Shown piece after piece: positions 15,491-23,730 of a DNA stretch of 64,000 nt. Below the pieces are notes generated by a model. The model worked only from the letters and a program-made list of their open reading frames with translations, had not been told where the DNA came from and searched no databases. The stretch covers positions 62,001 to 126,000 of the forward strand of contig NZ_VRTT01000005.1 of assembly GCF_008017805.1 (NCBI RefSeq), written 5' to 3'. Numbering within the stretch: the stretch's first letter is position 1; each line of letters opens with the position of its first letter. The translations under genes and the position numbers were made by a program. The stretch is from Paenibacillus sp. N3.4. GTDB lineage: Bacteria > Bacillota > Bacilli > Paenibacillales > NBRC-103111.

Positions 15491-16999
15491 ATGTTTGCTA
15501 AAACAACGGAAATAACGACGGGGATCTTCAAGTCGTATACGAATAATGAGTGGGGGGCAGACGGGTTACTCGTCTGCCTGAGTGAGCTTGACCTGAGCCA
15601 AGAGGTGATTCTGGGTCAGCCGCAGTTGGATCAGACCCTTCAGCGCTTGCGCGATAAGGGGATATTCACGGGCGCCTCGGGAGAGCTTGAGGCGCTGCCG
15701 ACGCATGGGCTGCTGCCGTACGCGTACGTGCTCGTGGCGGGGCTCGGCCCCGTCACGAACCGCGATACGCTGCGCGCAGCCGCGGTTTTTGCAGCGCGCG
15801 AGGCGCTCGCGCTGCGGCTCGAACGCTTGGCGGTGAAGCTGCCAAGCGCCTTCGACAGCCGGTCAGCCGCCTCGGCGCTGACCGAAGGGCTGCTGCTCGG
15901 TACGTACCGCATCGCGGCGTACCGGAAGAACGAGCCTGCGCGCGCGGAGCTGCGCCAGGCAGTTTTGCTCACAGAAGCGGCTGCGGATGCAGCGCTTCTG
16001 GAGTCGGCCATCGCAACCGCTGAGGCGGTTGCGGAGGGCACGAACTATGCCCGGGATCTGACGAATCTTCCGGGCAATAAGCTCGTTCCGGCTTCCCTTG
16101 CAGAGGAAGCCGTACGGCTCGCCCAGCACTACGGCTTCGCCTGCGAAGTGCTGGACGAGCACGAGATTGCCGCCCGCGGGATGGGCGGCCTTACCGCAGT
16201 TGGCGCGGGCAGCGCCAACCCGCCGCGCATGATCACCCTCCAGTATAAGGGTGATCCGGACTCCGCCGACGTGCTGGGCCTCGTCGGCAAGGGCGTGACC
16301 TTCGATACCGGCGGGATCTCGATGAAAAAGCCCGACGGCATGGAAGAGATGATCAGCGATATGGGTGGCGCTGCCACCTTGCTGGGGGCTTTGCATGTCG
16401 TAGGGCAATTGAAACCTAAAGTGAATCTCGTTATGGTTATCCCTTCAGCAGAAAACATGACATCAGGTGCTGCATATCGCCCTGGTGATGTCGTCACCAT
16501 GCTTAGCGGCCATTCCGTTGAGGTACTGAACACCGATGCAGAAGGCCGCATTATCTTGGCTGAAGGTATCACTTATGCCAGGCAATTGGGGGCTACTCAT
16601 CTTATTGATGTGGCCACATTGACAGGTGCTGTCCTTATTTCTTTTGCTGATGTAGCGACCGGCGCGGTTACGAACGATGATGAGTTTTTGAAGCCGCTGC
16701 TGCAAGCAGCCGCTGATGCCGGGGAAAAAGTATGGCAGTTTCCGAACTATCCGGAATACCGGGCCATGCTGAAGAGCGATGTCGCGGATATCAAAAACGC
16801 TACATCCTCAGATCGCTGGGCAGGAGCGATTACTGCCGGACTGTTTATTGGTTATTTTGCCGAAGAACTGCCTTGGATTCATCTGGACACTGGCGGCACC
16901 GCTTGGCTTTGGTCGGACAAAGGGATCGAGCCCAAAGGGGCAACAGGTGTGATGGTTCGGACTTTAGCTGCTTATTTATGCGGTGAGGCGCTAAAATAA
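15491..16999 (+). CDS. pepA: Leucyl aminopeptidase (M17)
   Basis: A 502-residue cytoplasmic dimetal aminopeptidase that removes N-terminal residues from peptides. The M17 signature NTDAEGR is present near residue 345, and the metal site segments VGKGVTFDTGGIS and SDMGGAA precede it. AAGGAG stands before the ATG. The N-terminal domain is typically variable, but here the DNA from about 15620 to 16350 is strongly GC-rich compared with the rest of the gene. It may be co-transcribed with the upstream reductase and ends at a terminator. Confidence 0.92.
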   Translation: MFAKTTEITTGIFKSYTNNEWGADGLLVCLSELDLSQEVILGQPQLDQTLQRLRDKGIFTGASGELEALPTHGLLPYAYVLVAGLGPVTNRDTLRAAAVFAAREALALRLERLAVKLPSAFDSRSAASALTEGLLLGTYRIAAYRKNEPARAELRQAVLLTEAAADAALLESAIATAEAVAEGTNYARDLTNLPGNKLVPASLAEEAVRLAQHYGFACEVLDEHEIAARGMGGLTAVGAGSANPPRMITLQYKGDPDSADVLGLVGKGVTFDTGGISMKKPDGMEEMISDMGGAATLLGALHVVGQLKPKVNLVMVIPSAENMTSGAAYRPGDVVTMLSGHSVEVLNTDAEGRIILAEGITYARQLGATHLIDVATLTGAVLISFADVATGAVTNDDEFLKPLLQAAADAGEKVWQFPNYPEYRAMLKSDVADIKNATSSDRWAGAITAGLFIGYFAEELPWIHLDTGGTAWLWSDKGIEPKGATGVMVRTLAAYLCGEALK

Positions 17000-17017
17000 A
17001 AATAGCAAATTGTGTTT

Positions 17018-17101
17018 AAAAAAATCACCTCGCTTTTGAGTTAGCGTAACACTTTCATGAAATTCATGAAGGTTCAGGCACTCAATAGGGGGTGATTTTT
17101 T
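17018..17101 (+). terminator. Terminator after pepA
   Basis: AAAAAAATCACC pairs with GGTGATTTTTT, with an inner TTCATGAAATTCATGAA element. The run of T completes an intrinsic terminator 19 bases after the pepA stop. Confidence 0.65.
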
Positions 17102-17110
17102 ATTCATCAT

Positions 17111-17467
17111 ATGGAACAAAACGGTCGTATTATCAATTTCTCTACGTCAGTTATTGGTCAAATGTTCCCAACCTACAGTGTGTATGCAGGAACGAAAGGA
17201 GCCGTAGAGCAGTTTACTCGTCAATTGGCCAAAGAGTTGGGTCCAAAGGGTATTACTACGATTAATGCAATTGCCCCAGGGCCGGTAAACACTGAGCTAT
17301 TCGCTGTTGGTAAGACGGAGGAGCAAATTGAGGGTATCCGTGAAATGAATGCTTTCGGACGCCTAGGGGAACCTGATGATATTGCAAACCTCGTGCTGTT
17401 TTTGGCCAGCGAAGAATCTCAATGGATTACCGGTCAAACGATACGCAGTAACGGAGGAGATGTATAG
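17111..17467 (+). pseudogene. C-terminal remnant of an SDR-family dehydrogenase
   Basis: The 118-codon frame encodes only the second half of a short-chain dehydrogenase: GRIINFSTSV, the active-site YSVYAGTKGA (Tyr and Lys), INAIAPGPVNTE, and a C-terminal WITGQTIRSNGG. The N-terminal nucleotide-binding half with TGxxxGxG is absent, and the frame begins directly after the pepA terminator. Family members are about 245 residues. No convincing ribosome site precedes the first ATG. It is most likely a deletion remnant and not a working gene. Confidence 0.8.
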
Positions 17468-17487
17468 AAAGTTGATGCTTGCACACG

Positions 17488-17514
17488 AAAAAAAGCCCTA
17501 CTCAGGGCTTTTTT
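17488..17514. terminator. Bidirectional terminator
   Basis: AAAAAAGCCCT and AGGGCTTTTTT flank a 4-base loop between the SDR remnant and the convergent ridA-like gene. Confidence 0.8.
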
Positions 17515-17532
17515 GCATGGCAACACAAGCGT

Positions 17533-17997
17533 CTATTCTCTAACTTCAACAATAAGTTCAATCTCTACGGGCGTATTAAAAGGAAGCTCATTGGTTCCTA
17601 TTGCGGAGCGAGCGTGCTTGCCATTTTCTCCAAAAACCTCAATCAGCAAGTTAGATGCTCCGTTAATGACATAGGGTTGATCGCTGAACCCTTGGGCGCT
17701 GTTTACAAAAGCAAGCATTTTGACGATTTTGACAACACGATCGAGATCCTTTAAATGATGCTTCATCACGGATAGACAATTAATAATGACCTGTCTTGCC
17801 GCTTGTTGGCCTTGTTCGATGGTCAGTTCACTGCCTAACTTCCCCTCGAACATGAGCGTGCCGTTTATACGGCAATCTTGGCCTGATAAGTAAAGCAGGT
17901 TACCGGTTTGATTGGCTGGGATGTAGCTGAATTTGGGTTCACCGATTGGGGATAATTCGATTCCTAGTTCTTTTAAGCGGTTTTCAATAATAGACAT
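17533..17997 (-). CDS. RidA-family protein (enamine/imine deaminase-like)
   Basis: A 154-residue protein; the ATG at 17997 is chosen because GAGGAG precedes it. It matches the YjgF/YER057c/UK114 family: YLSGQDCRINGTL, ARQVIINCLSVMKHHLKDLDRVVKI and a C-terminal ARSAIGTNELPFNTPVEIELIVEV with the conserved Arg. RidA hydrolyses reactive enamines such as 2-aminoacrylate produced by PLP enzymes. It is the last gene of an operon with a GntR regulator and a D-serine dehydratase-like PLP enzyme, fitting that role. Confidence 0.85.
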   Translation of the reverse strand: MSIIENRLKELGIELSPIGEPKFSYIPANQTGNLLYLSGQDCRINGTLMFEGKLGSELTIEQGQQAARQVIINCLSVMKHHLKDLDRVVKIVKMLAFVNSAQGFSDQPYVINGASNLLIEVFGENGKHARSAIGTNELPFNTPVEIELIVEVRE

Positions 17998-18065
17998 GTT
18001 GACTCTCCTCATCCATTCATTATTTGTTGGGGTGTTAGAGCATGCATGTGGCCTGGCAACAATGT

Positions 18066-19157
18066 CTACTCCAACATGCCGCGCGCCAAAATAGGGTGTT
18101 CTGTGAATTGATCACTGTTTTTGAAATACAACTGATTATGAAGGTTTAATGTGCTGCAAATATGGTTAGGAATAATACGGATACGATCACCGATTTGCAG
18201 AGAAGACTGTGGAGACAGACGAAGGATGCCATGCTCTTCGGAAAGTCTTTCCAATACAGCGCCCGGTTCCTCCAAGATGTAGCCGAAGCCTTGCAGTTGT
18301 AAGGGATGTGTACCAGGTTGAACATCGGTTGCGAATGTTTTGCTGCCTCCGTCGATGATGGCATATTCAGCAGATGGTCTGCTGATCACAGTGGCCATTA
18401 TGTGCGCTGCGCAATCACTCAGGGCCGAAACACCCAATTTCGTTTGCATCTGATCATAGAAGACATAAGTGCCTGGACGAATTTCTGTAATACCTTTAAC
18501 GGCGGCTGCATAAATGCCTGTAGGTGTAGATCCGACGCTTACTTCATGAATGGGAATGCCTTGCGCTCTCATTTCATCGGCAAGCTTGACCATTAAGGTT
18601 CCTTCTTGAATGCCGGCGCTTTGCAAATCCAGGGTCGGTAAGCCGTCCAACAAGGCGCCGCGGAACGTGAAAATCCCGTCTAGCTGCAGAGAAGCTAAAC
18701 CTTGAATATATTGAGCCAATTGTAAGGCTTGCTCGTACTGAGCGCCGGTGCGCTTAAGCCCGGTATCGATTTCCAGACGCACATGAAGCGTACAATTGTT
18801 CTTCTGGGCCATCACGGATAGCTGCGTGGCTCCGACATAGCTGTCTACGCCCACAATGAGGTGAATCCGGCGGCTTAGCTGGATCGTTCTCTCGATTTTG
18901 GACTCGGTTACAAGCGGATAAGCGACGAATATGTTATCAATTCCATGGTTCGCCATAACCTCAGCCTCGGATATTTTGGCTACGGTAATGCCAATGGCGC
19001 CAGCGTCCATCTGTTCCCTGGCGATGGAAGGAAGCTTGTGGGTCTTGGCATGAGGCCTAAGGTGAACGCCATACGGCTTGGCTTTGTCGGCCATGGTTTG
19101 TATATTGTTCCTCATGATGCTCGTATCAACGATAAGACAAGGCGTTTCCGGCTGCAT
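18066..19157 (-). CDS. D-serine dehydratase / D-threonine aldolase-family PLP enzyme
   Basis: A 363-residue fold-type III PLP protein. The N terminus MQPETPCLIVD and RPHAKTHK (PLP-lysine motif near residue 38) mark the alanine-racemase-like family that includes D-threonine aldolase and eukaryotic-type D-serine dehydratase. The metal site motif PNHICSTLNL near the C terminus has His-x-Cys; that pattern is known in Zn-dependent D-serine dehydratases, while the well-studied D-threonine aldolase has His-x-Asp, so dehydratase is favoured (inference). The adjacent ridA-like gene would remove the 2-aminoacrylate it would release. AAAGGTGACC precedes the ATG. Confidence 0.82.
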   Translation of the reverse strand: MQPETPCLIVDTSIMRNNIQTMADKAKPYGVHLRPHAKTHKLPSIAREQMDAGAIGITVAKISEAEVMANHGIDNIFVAYPLVTESKIERTIQLSRRIHLIVGVDSYVGATQLSVMAQKNNCTLHVRLEIDTGLKRTGAQYEQALQLAQYIQGLASLQLDGIFTFRGALLDGLPTLDLQSAGIQEGTLMVKLADEMRAQGIPIHEVSVGSTPTGIYAAAVKGITEIRPGTYVFYDQMQTKLGVSALSDCAAHIMATVISRPSAEYAIIDGGSKTFATDVQPGTHPLQLQGFGYILEEPGAVLERLSEEHGILRLSPQSSLQIGDRIRIIPNHICSTLNLHNQLYFKNSDQFTEHPILARGMLE

Positions 19158-19175
19158 AGAAAGGTCACCTTTCGT

Positions 19176-19898
19176 TTATAATTTTCGTTCGAATGTGAAT
19201 TTGGCGCGATCGCCTCGGAATATTTCGTGTGAATATTCCACAGGTGTATGGTTTGTGGAATAAGTAACGGTATTGAGGAGAAAGGTTGGAGCTCCGGTCG
19301 GAGCATTCAAATGCTTGCCGATAGCTTCATCGATTAGTATGGGCTCCATGGATTCCACACAATGAGACAACTGTACAGAAAATTTGTCTTTCATTAGCGC
19401 ATAAAGGGAGCCGGTACACTCTTCCTTTGTAAGTCCGGGCGTTACCTTCCATGGAATATAGGTAATCGAAAACAATAAAGGAATATCATCCGCATATCGG
19501 ATTCTTTCCAAACGAAAGACCGCATCCTGCTCGGCAATGTTCAACGTTTTTGCTAATCGTTTATCTGCCGAAACGACGGTAAGTTCAATAACCTTGGTCT
19601 CGATTTGTTGTCCGCGCCCCTTTAAATGCTCTTTAAAGCTGCGGTAGGGAGCTACTGATTGCTCCACTTTAGGCAAGGATACAAATGTGCCTTTACCTTG
19701 AACCTGATAAATGTGACCTTCTAGCTTGAGCTGATTTAAAGCTAGCCGGATCGTCGTTCGGCTGACACTGAACTTCTCGCACAAGTCAGATTCTGTGGGG
19801 AACTGCTGCCCTGGCATATATTTGCCTTCTTCAATCATTTCATGAAGCTTTTCCTTCACTGTATAATAAAGCGCTACGCCATCTTTTTTGATGTCCAT
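19176..19898 (-). CDS. GntR/HutC-family transcriptional regulator
   Basis: A 240-residue protein; the ATG at 19898 follows GGAGGTTTGACC. Residues about 5-70 form the GntR winged helix (FPTESDLCEKFSVSRTTIRLALNQL), followed by a UTRA effector domain (FRLERIRYADDIPLLFSITYIP, ending VEYSHEIFRGDRAKF). It heads the operon gntR - PLP enzyme - ridA, 18 bases from the next start, and diverges from the sugar ABC operon. A perfect 13-base palindrome covers its own -10 region, suggesting autoregulation. Confidence 0.88.
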   Translation of the reverse strand: MDIKKDGVALYYTVKEKLHEMIEEGKYMPGQQFPTESDLCEKFSVSRTTIRLALNQLKLEGHIYQVQGKGTFVSLPKVEQSVAPYRSFKEHLKGRGQQIETKVIELTVVSADKRLAKTLNIAEQDAVFRLERIRYADDIPLLFSITYIPWKVTPGLTKEECTGSLYALMKDKFSVQLSHCVESMEPILIDEAIGKHLNAPTGAPTFLLNTVTYSTNHTPVEYSHEIFRGDRAKFTFERKL

Positions 19899-19950
19899 GG
19901 TCAAACCTCCGAATAATAACTTACCTTCATCATGAACCATCATACCACTA

Positions 19951-19983
19951 TGTTATTATAACAACAATACGATTTTCTGCAAA
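19951..19983 (-). promoter_or_regulatory. gntR promoter with overlapping palindromic operator
   Basis: On the minus strand, TTTGCA (19978-19983) and TATAAT (19955-19960) are separated by 17 bases. The palindrome TGTTAT-T-ATAACA at 19951-19963 overlaps the -10, a natural repressor site. Confidence 0.5.
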
Positions 19984-20066
19984 AGTATGCTTAACAGGAG
20001 GAATGTTCCATACAAATAATTGATTGTAAAAAAGCATAATATAACGAATTAATTGTTGTATGTGTC

Positions 20067-20080
20067 ATGTAATATAACAT
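20067..20080. promoter_or_regulatory. Second GntR-type operator candidate
   Basis: ATGTAATATAACAT is palindromic in 12 of 14 positions and resembles the palindrome at 19951-19963. A partial third copy (TGTTATTACAT) lies at 20325-20335. These could let the GntR protein act on both divergent operons. Confidence 0.3.
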
Positions 20081-20099
20081 ATAAGAAAAAAACCAGTCA

Positions 20100-20114
20100 G
20101 GACAACGTTTTCAT
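20100..20114 (-). promoter_or_regulatory. cre-like catabolite repression site
   Basis: The minus strand reads ATGAAAACGTTGTCC, matching 11 of the first 12 positions of the Bacillus cre consensus WTGAAARCGYTT. It lies about 30 bases upstream of the -35 of the sugar ABC promoter. Confidence 0.4.
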
Positions 20115-20145
20115 TTGTTTTCAAAAAAAATGTGTGTGAATATAG

Positions 20146-20174
20146 TTGACGCATTCGAAGGGACGTAATATACT
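20146..20174 (+). promoter_or_regulatory. SigA promoter of the sugar ABC operon
   Basis: TTGACG (20146-20151) and TATACT (20169-20174) are separated by exactly 17 bases. The long leader to the start at 20459 holds no obvious terminator. Confidence 0.7.
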
Positions 20175-20458
20175 CGGATTAGCTAAACGATCAAAAAACA
20201 AATAGTTTTGTATCAAAATTTGTTACAACAACAGTATGAATGAATGAAATTTATTTTAAATTATTGGGGGATTGGAGGGGGATAACCAAATTTACACAAG
20301 AAAAAGAAGCATATTGGCATAATTTGTTATTACATTAATATGAATAAGTGAATTCATATTTGAAGGTGATGCTCATTGCTTCAAAAAATCCCCTTCTTTT
20401 GTACGGATCAAGGCAACACATCATGCAGTTCATGCATTTATTATTCGGAGGTGTACGT

Positions 20459-21820
20459 ATGAAGAAAGAATGGAAAGTGTTAACGGTTTCTGCGATGAGT
20501 TTGGTATTGCTTGCTGGATGTGCGGGAACGCCTAATTCGGGTCCTGCTCAAAGTACAGACAAAGGAAGCGGCGGAACAGGACAGACAGCAAGCACCCTGG
20601 ATTGGAACAAAACAAGTGACCCTTCATTAAAAGGCCAAGAAATTAACGTTCTCTGGGCTGTTTCCAAAGGAGCAGAAAGCCCCCGCGTCGCGATGGTGAA
20701 GAAATTTACGGATGAGACCGGAATTAAAGTAAATATTATGGGAGTCGATTATAACTCTTTATATTCGAAAATAACGACATCCGCGTTGTCTAATTCTACG
20801 GACCTGGATGTTGTCGAAATGGATACGATTTGGGCCGGGCAATTTCTCAAGGGAAATCTGGCGGAGGACTTAACAAATGTCATTCCTAAAGATGTTCAAA
20901 GTTTGTATACGCCTTCATCGATTGGGTCTGTTACTTATAATGGACATTTAGTTGCTATGCCATGGTATTCAGGCACCAAGCATTTGTATTGGAACAAAGA
21001 CCTGTTGACGAAGGCCGGTATTGATCATGCTCCGAAAACATGGGATGAATTCCGTGAGGCTTCCAAGAAGCTAACCGCTAACGGCATTTATGCATCCGGT
21101 TGGTCGTGGAAACAATCTGAAGCCCTGATCACCGATTATGTAAGCTTGGTTTATGGCTTTGGCGGGCAATTCTTCGATAGTAATGGTAAGCCATCTTTCA
21201 ACAAAGGCGGCGGCTTAGATGCATTGAAATATATGGTCGATATTCTTAACAAGGACAAAACGGTAGATCCTGCGAGTCTGCAATGGTCCGAGTCTGATGT
21301 AACCCGCGCATTCTCGGCAGGCAAGCTAGCCATGATTAGCGCTTGGGAAGGTCATTACCCTGATTTGAACGACCCCACTAAATCCAGTGTCGTGGACAAG
21401 ACGGATGTTGGCTTAATGCCAGGTCAAGGAAGCGTCGTTTCCTCAGCAGTTACTGGCTCTGAAGGCCTTGCTTTAATGAAAAACAGTAAACATAAGCAAG
21501 CGGCTCTTGCTTTCTTGAAATGGGTAGGCGAAAAAGAGTACCAACTGGACGAGTTCAAAATCGAAGGCCAGTATCCAACTCTGCAAAGCTTGTATAAAGA
21601 TCCTGAGCTCTTAGCGGCGGATTCGACGAAGACAATTGGCAAAATCTCCGAGCAATTCAACTACGGTCATGATCGTCCGAATGCTCCTGGTTATGTGAAC
21701 TGGTCTGACATCCTGGCAGCCGATCTGCATCAAGCACTGCTCGGCCAAAAGACACCGGAAGATGCCTTGAACGATGCGGTACAAAAAGTTGAAAAAGCAA
21801 TTGCTGAATCTGGAAAATGA
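20459..21820 (+). CDS. Sugar ABC transporter substrate-binding lipoprotein
   Basis: The true start is the ATG at 20459 with CGGAGGTG before it, giving 453 residues. A lipoprotein signal with lipobox LLAGC (Cys near residue 21) anchors it to the outside of the membrane. The rest is a family 1 extracellular solute-binding protein (CUT1 type: WAVSKGAESPRVAMVKKFTDETGI, VAMPWYSGTKHLYWNKDLL). It is the first gene of the operon with two permeases, a BadF-type kinase and a GH4 glycosidase, so it probably binds a disaccharide or oligosaccharide (beta-glucoside or amino-sugar type, inferred). No ATPase gene is present; a shared MsmX-like ATPase is likely. Confidence 0.9.
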   Translation: MKKEWKVLTVSAMSLVLLAGCAGTPNSGPAQSTDKGSGGTGQTASTLDWNKTSDPSLKGQEINVLWAVSKGAESPRVAMVKKFTDETGIKVNIMGVDYNSLYSKITTSALSNSTDLDVVEMDTIWAGQFLKGNLAEDLTNVIPKDVQSLYTPSSIGSVTYNGHLVAMPWYSGTKHLYWNKDLLTKAGIDHAPKTWDEFREASKKLTANGIYASGWSWKQSEALITDYVSLVYGFGGQFFDSNGKPSFNKGGGLDALKYMVDILNKDKTVDPASLQWSESDVTRAFSAGKLAMISAWEGHYPDLNDPTKSSVVDKTDVGLMPGQGSVVSSAVTGSEGLALMKNSKHKQAALAFLKWVGEKEYQLDEFKIEGQYPTLQSLYKDPELLAADSTKTIGKISEQFNYGHDRPNAPGYVNWSDILAADLHQALLGQKTPEDALNDAVQKVEKAIAESGK

Positions 21821-21831
21821 TAACGGGGGCT

Positions 21832-21859
21832 TGCGGTTAGCTCAAATGGGCTAGCCGCA
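21832..21859 (+). other. Stem-loop between binding-protein and permease genes
   Basis: TGCGGTTAGC pairs with GCTAGCCGCA around a short loop and has no T-run. Such hairpins after binding-protein genes often raise their mRNA level over that of the permeases. A similar one lies at 59030-59055. Confidence 0.5.
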
Positions 21860-21881
21860 GCATTCTCCATAAGGAGGATAT

Positions 21882-22792
21882 ATGGATAAAACGTATAGAG
21901 CCAAAAAAAAGATATCCTTAAATAACGATCAGAAAAATGTGCTGTTGGCGCTATTATTCATTTTACCTACTGCTTATTTGTTAGTGAAGACGTTTGTATA
22001 TCCTGTGTATCAAACGATTATTTGGAGCTTCTACCATTACAATCTCATGGATGGTTCAGACTCCTATTTTGTCGGATTCAAAAATTATCTGGATGTCCTG
22101 CAGAGTTCAGATTTCCAGCTGGCGATGAATCGGACTCTTGTTTTTACACTGCTTTCCGTCGTCTTGGAGCTGATCTTCGGTTTTGTTAGCGCGCTGCTGC
22201 TTAATCAGAATTTTAAGGGAAGATCTTTTTTTAGAGCGGTTATCATTATTCCTTGGGCCCTGCTGACGTTGGTTAATGGGTTAACCTGGGAGTGGATTTT
22301 ACAGCCGGGATACGGTGGCTTGACGGTCATTTTGCATCAGCTTCATATTCTTGCGCCTGATGTTAATCCGGTATGGCTCGCAGATTCCAGTCATTTGGTT
22401 TACTTTGTTGTTCTTGCGGATGTTTGGAAGATGACGCCTTTTATCACGATTATTTACTTGCAGGTCTGCAATCCATTTCTTCCGATTTGTATGAAGCCTC
22501 CATGCTGGACGGAGCGGGATTCTGGAGTAAGATCCGGTATATTACCGTACCACAGCTTATTCCATCGATGATGATGGCGGTTGTTCTGCGAACAATGGGT
22601 GCTTTTAAAGTTTACGATGTGTTAACGGTCTTTACCGGTGATGCAACGACCTCCGTTTCGTACTTAACCTTTAATAATGCGTTTCGGTATTTCTTCCTTG
22701 GGAAGGCATCAGCCATGGCATGGATGACAGCCATTGTCATTCTTATTCTGGCTATCATTTATATACGGTTACTGAATAAAAAAGAAGATTAG
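21882..22792 (+). pseudogene. Sugar ABC permease (MalF type), frameshifted as sequenced
   Basis: The frame from ATG 21882 (AAGGAGG before it) encodes a CUT1 permease to PFITIIYL, then breaks; the next frame continues with LLAGLQSISSDLYEASMLDGAG, the EAA loop, to 22792. Restoring one T in the run at 22453-22455 (TTT to TTTT) rejoins the protein to about 303 residues, normal for the family, with six membrane segments. It would form the translocation pore with the next permease. Either a sequencing error or a recent mutation; the rest of the sequence is well conserved, and the neighbour has the same kind of lesion. Confidence 0.85.
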
Positions 22793-22810
22793 CAACCCGG
22801 AGGTGGAAGC

Positions 22811-23730
22811 ATGCACCCAAAGAAAAGTAAGTGGGATCGAATGTTCAAGGCGTCCAGCACGGATTTGTTTTCGCCATTTTATTTGTGGCTAGGCTTAATC
22901 GTGTTGACGGTTTGTTCGCTAGGACCTTTTGTCTACCTCTTTTTATCTTCGATTTCACAAGAAGTCGAACTGATTAATGGACATATTATTCCGCACGCGC
23001 CAACCTTGAAAAATTATGTAGGTTTGTTGACCGGAAGCAATGCAGTAGTGTTTGTTAGTGCGCTTAAGAATAGTATCGTCGTGTCGGTATTGGTTACGGT
23101 GATTTCTATATTTGTCGGTGTTTTTGCGGCCTACGCTTTTTCCAGAATTAAATTTCCATTTCGAAAAACCGGCTTATTCGTCGTATTGGCGATGCAAATT
23201 ATGCCTTCAATTAGCATTATTACACCTCTGTATATCATCATTCGCGATGGCATCAAGGTGGGAATTCCATTTACAGGCGTGTTCTTTCAAACACCTCCGT
23301 TATTAGATTCTGTATGGGCGCTAGTATTCTCCTATACTTCATTTAGTTTGCCTTATGTTGTATGGCTTTTGGCGGGATATTTCCAAACGATTCCAAAGGA
23401 GCTTGAAGAAGCGTCCTATGTGGATGGAAGCAGTCGATTCGGAACGATGTTTCGCATCATTTGCCTTTGTCGATGCCGGGTATTGCGGCAACAGCCATCT
23501 TCGTATTCCTGAATTCTTGGGATGAATTCTTGTTCGCGAATGCCTTTACACAGACGTATGCGTCCAAAACATTGCCCATTATGATTGCGGAATTCGTTGG
23601 CAAACATAGCATTGACTGGGGTTCCATGACAGCAGGCGGATTCTTGGCATCTTTGCCTCCCGTTATCATTTCACTGTATCTCTATAAATATATTATCGGA
23701 GGCATTACAGCCGGAGGTGTGAAAGAATGA
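22811..23730 (+). pseudogene. Sugar ABC permease (MalG type), frameshifted as sequenced
   Basis: From ATG 22811 (GGAGGTGG before it) the frame encodes a MalG-like permease with the EAA loop ELEEASYVDGSSRFGTMFRII, then loses frame at the T run 23460-23462. The following frame continues with LPLSMPGIAATAIFVFLNSWDEF to the stop at 23730. Adding one T gives a normal protein of about 306 residues. The stop overlaps the next gene by ATGA, so the operon organisation is intact, which argues against gene decay. Confidence 0.85.

Larger units (their letters stand above)
19899..20458. other. Divergent intergenic control region
   Basis: This 560-base AT-rich stretch separates gntR from the sugar ABC operon. 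It holds the gntR promoter/operator, a second near-palindrome, a cre-like site and a strong SigA promoter for the ABC operon with a leader of about 280 bases. No small gene or leader terminator was seen in it. Confidence 0.6.

Noticed and set aside
15640..16408. Long minus-strand frames opposite pepA
   Set aside because: Alanine/serine-rich shadow frames in a GC-rich segment of a clear aminopeptidase gene.
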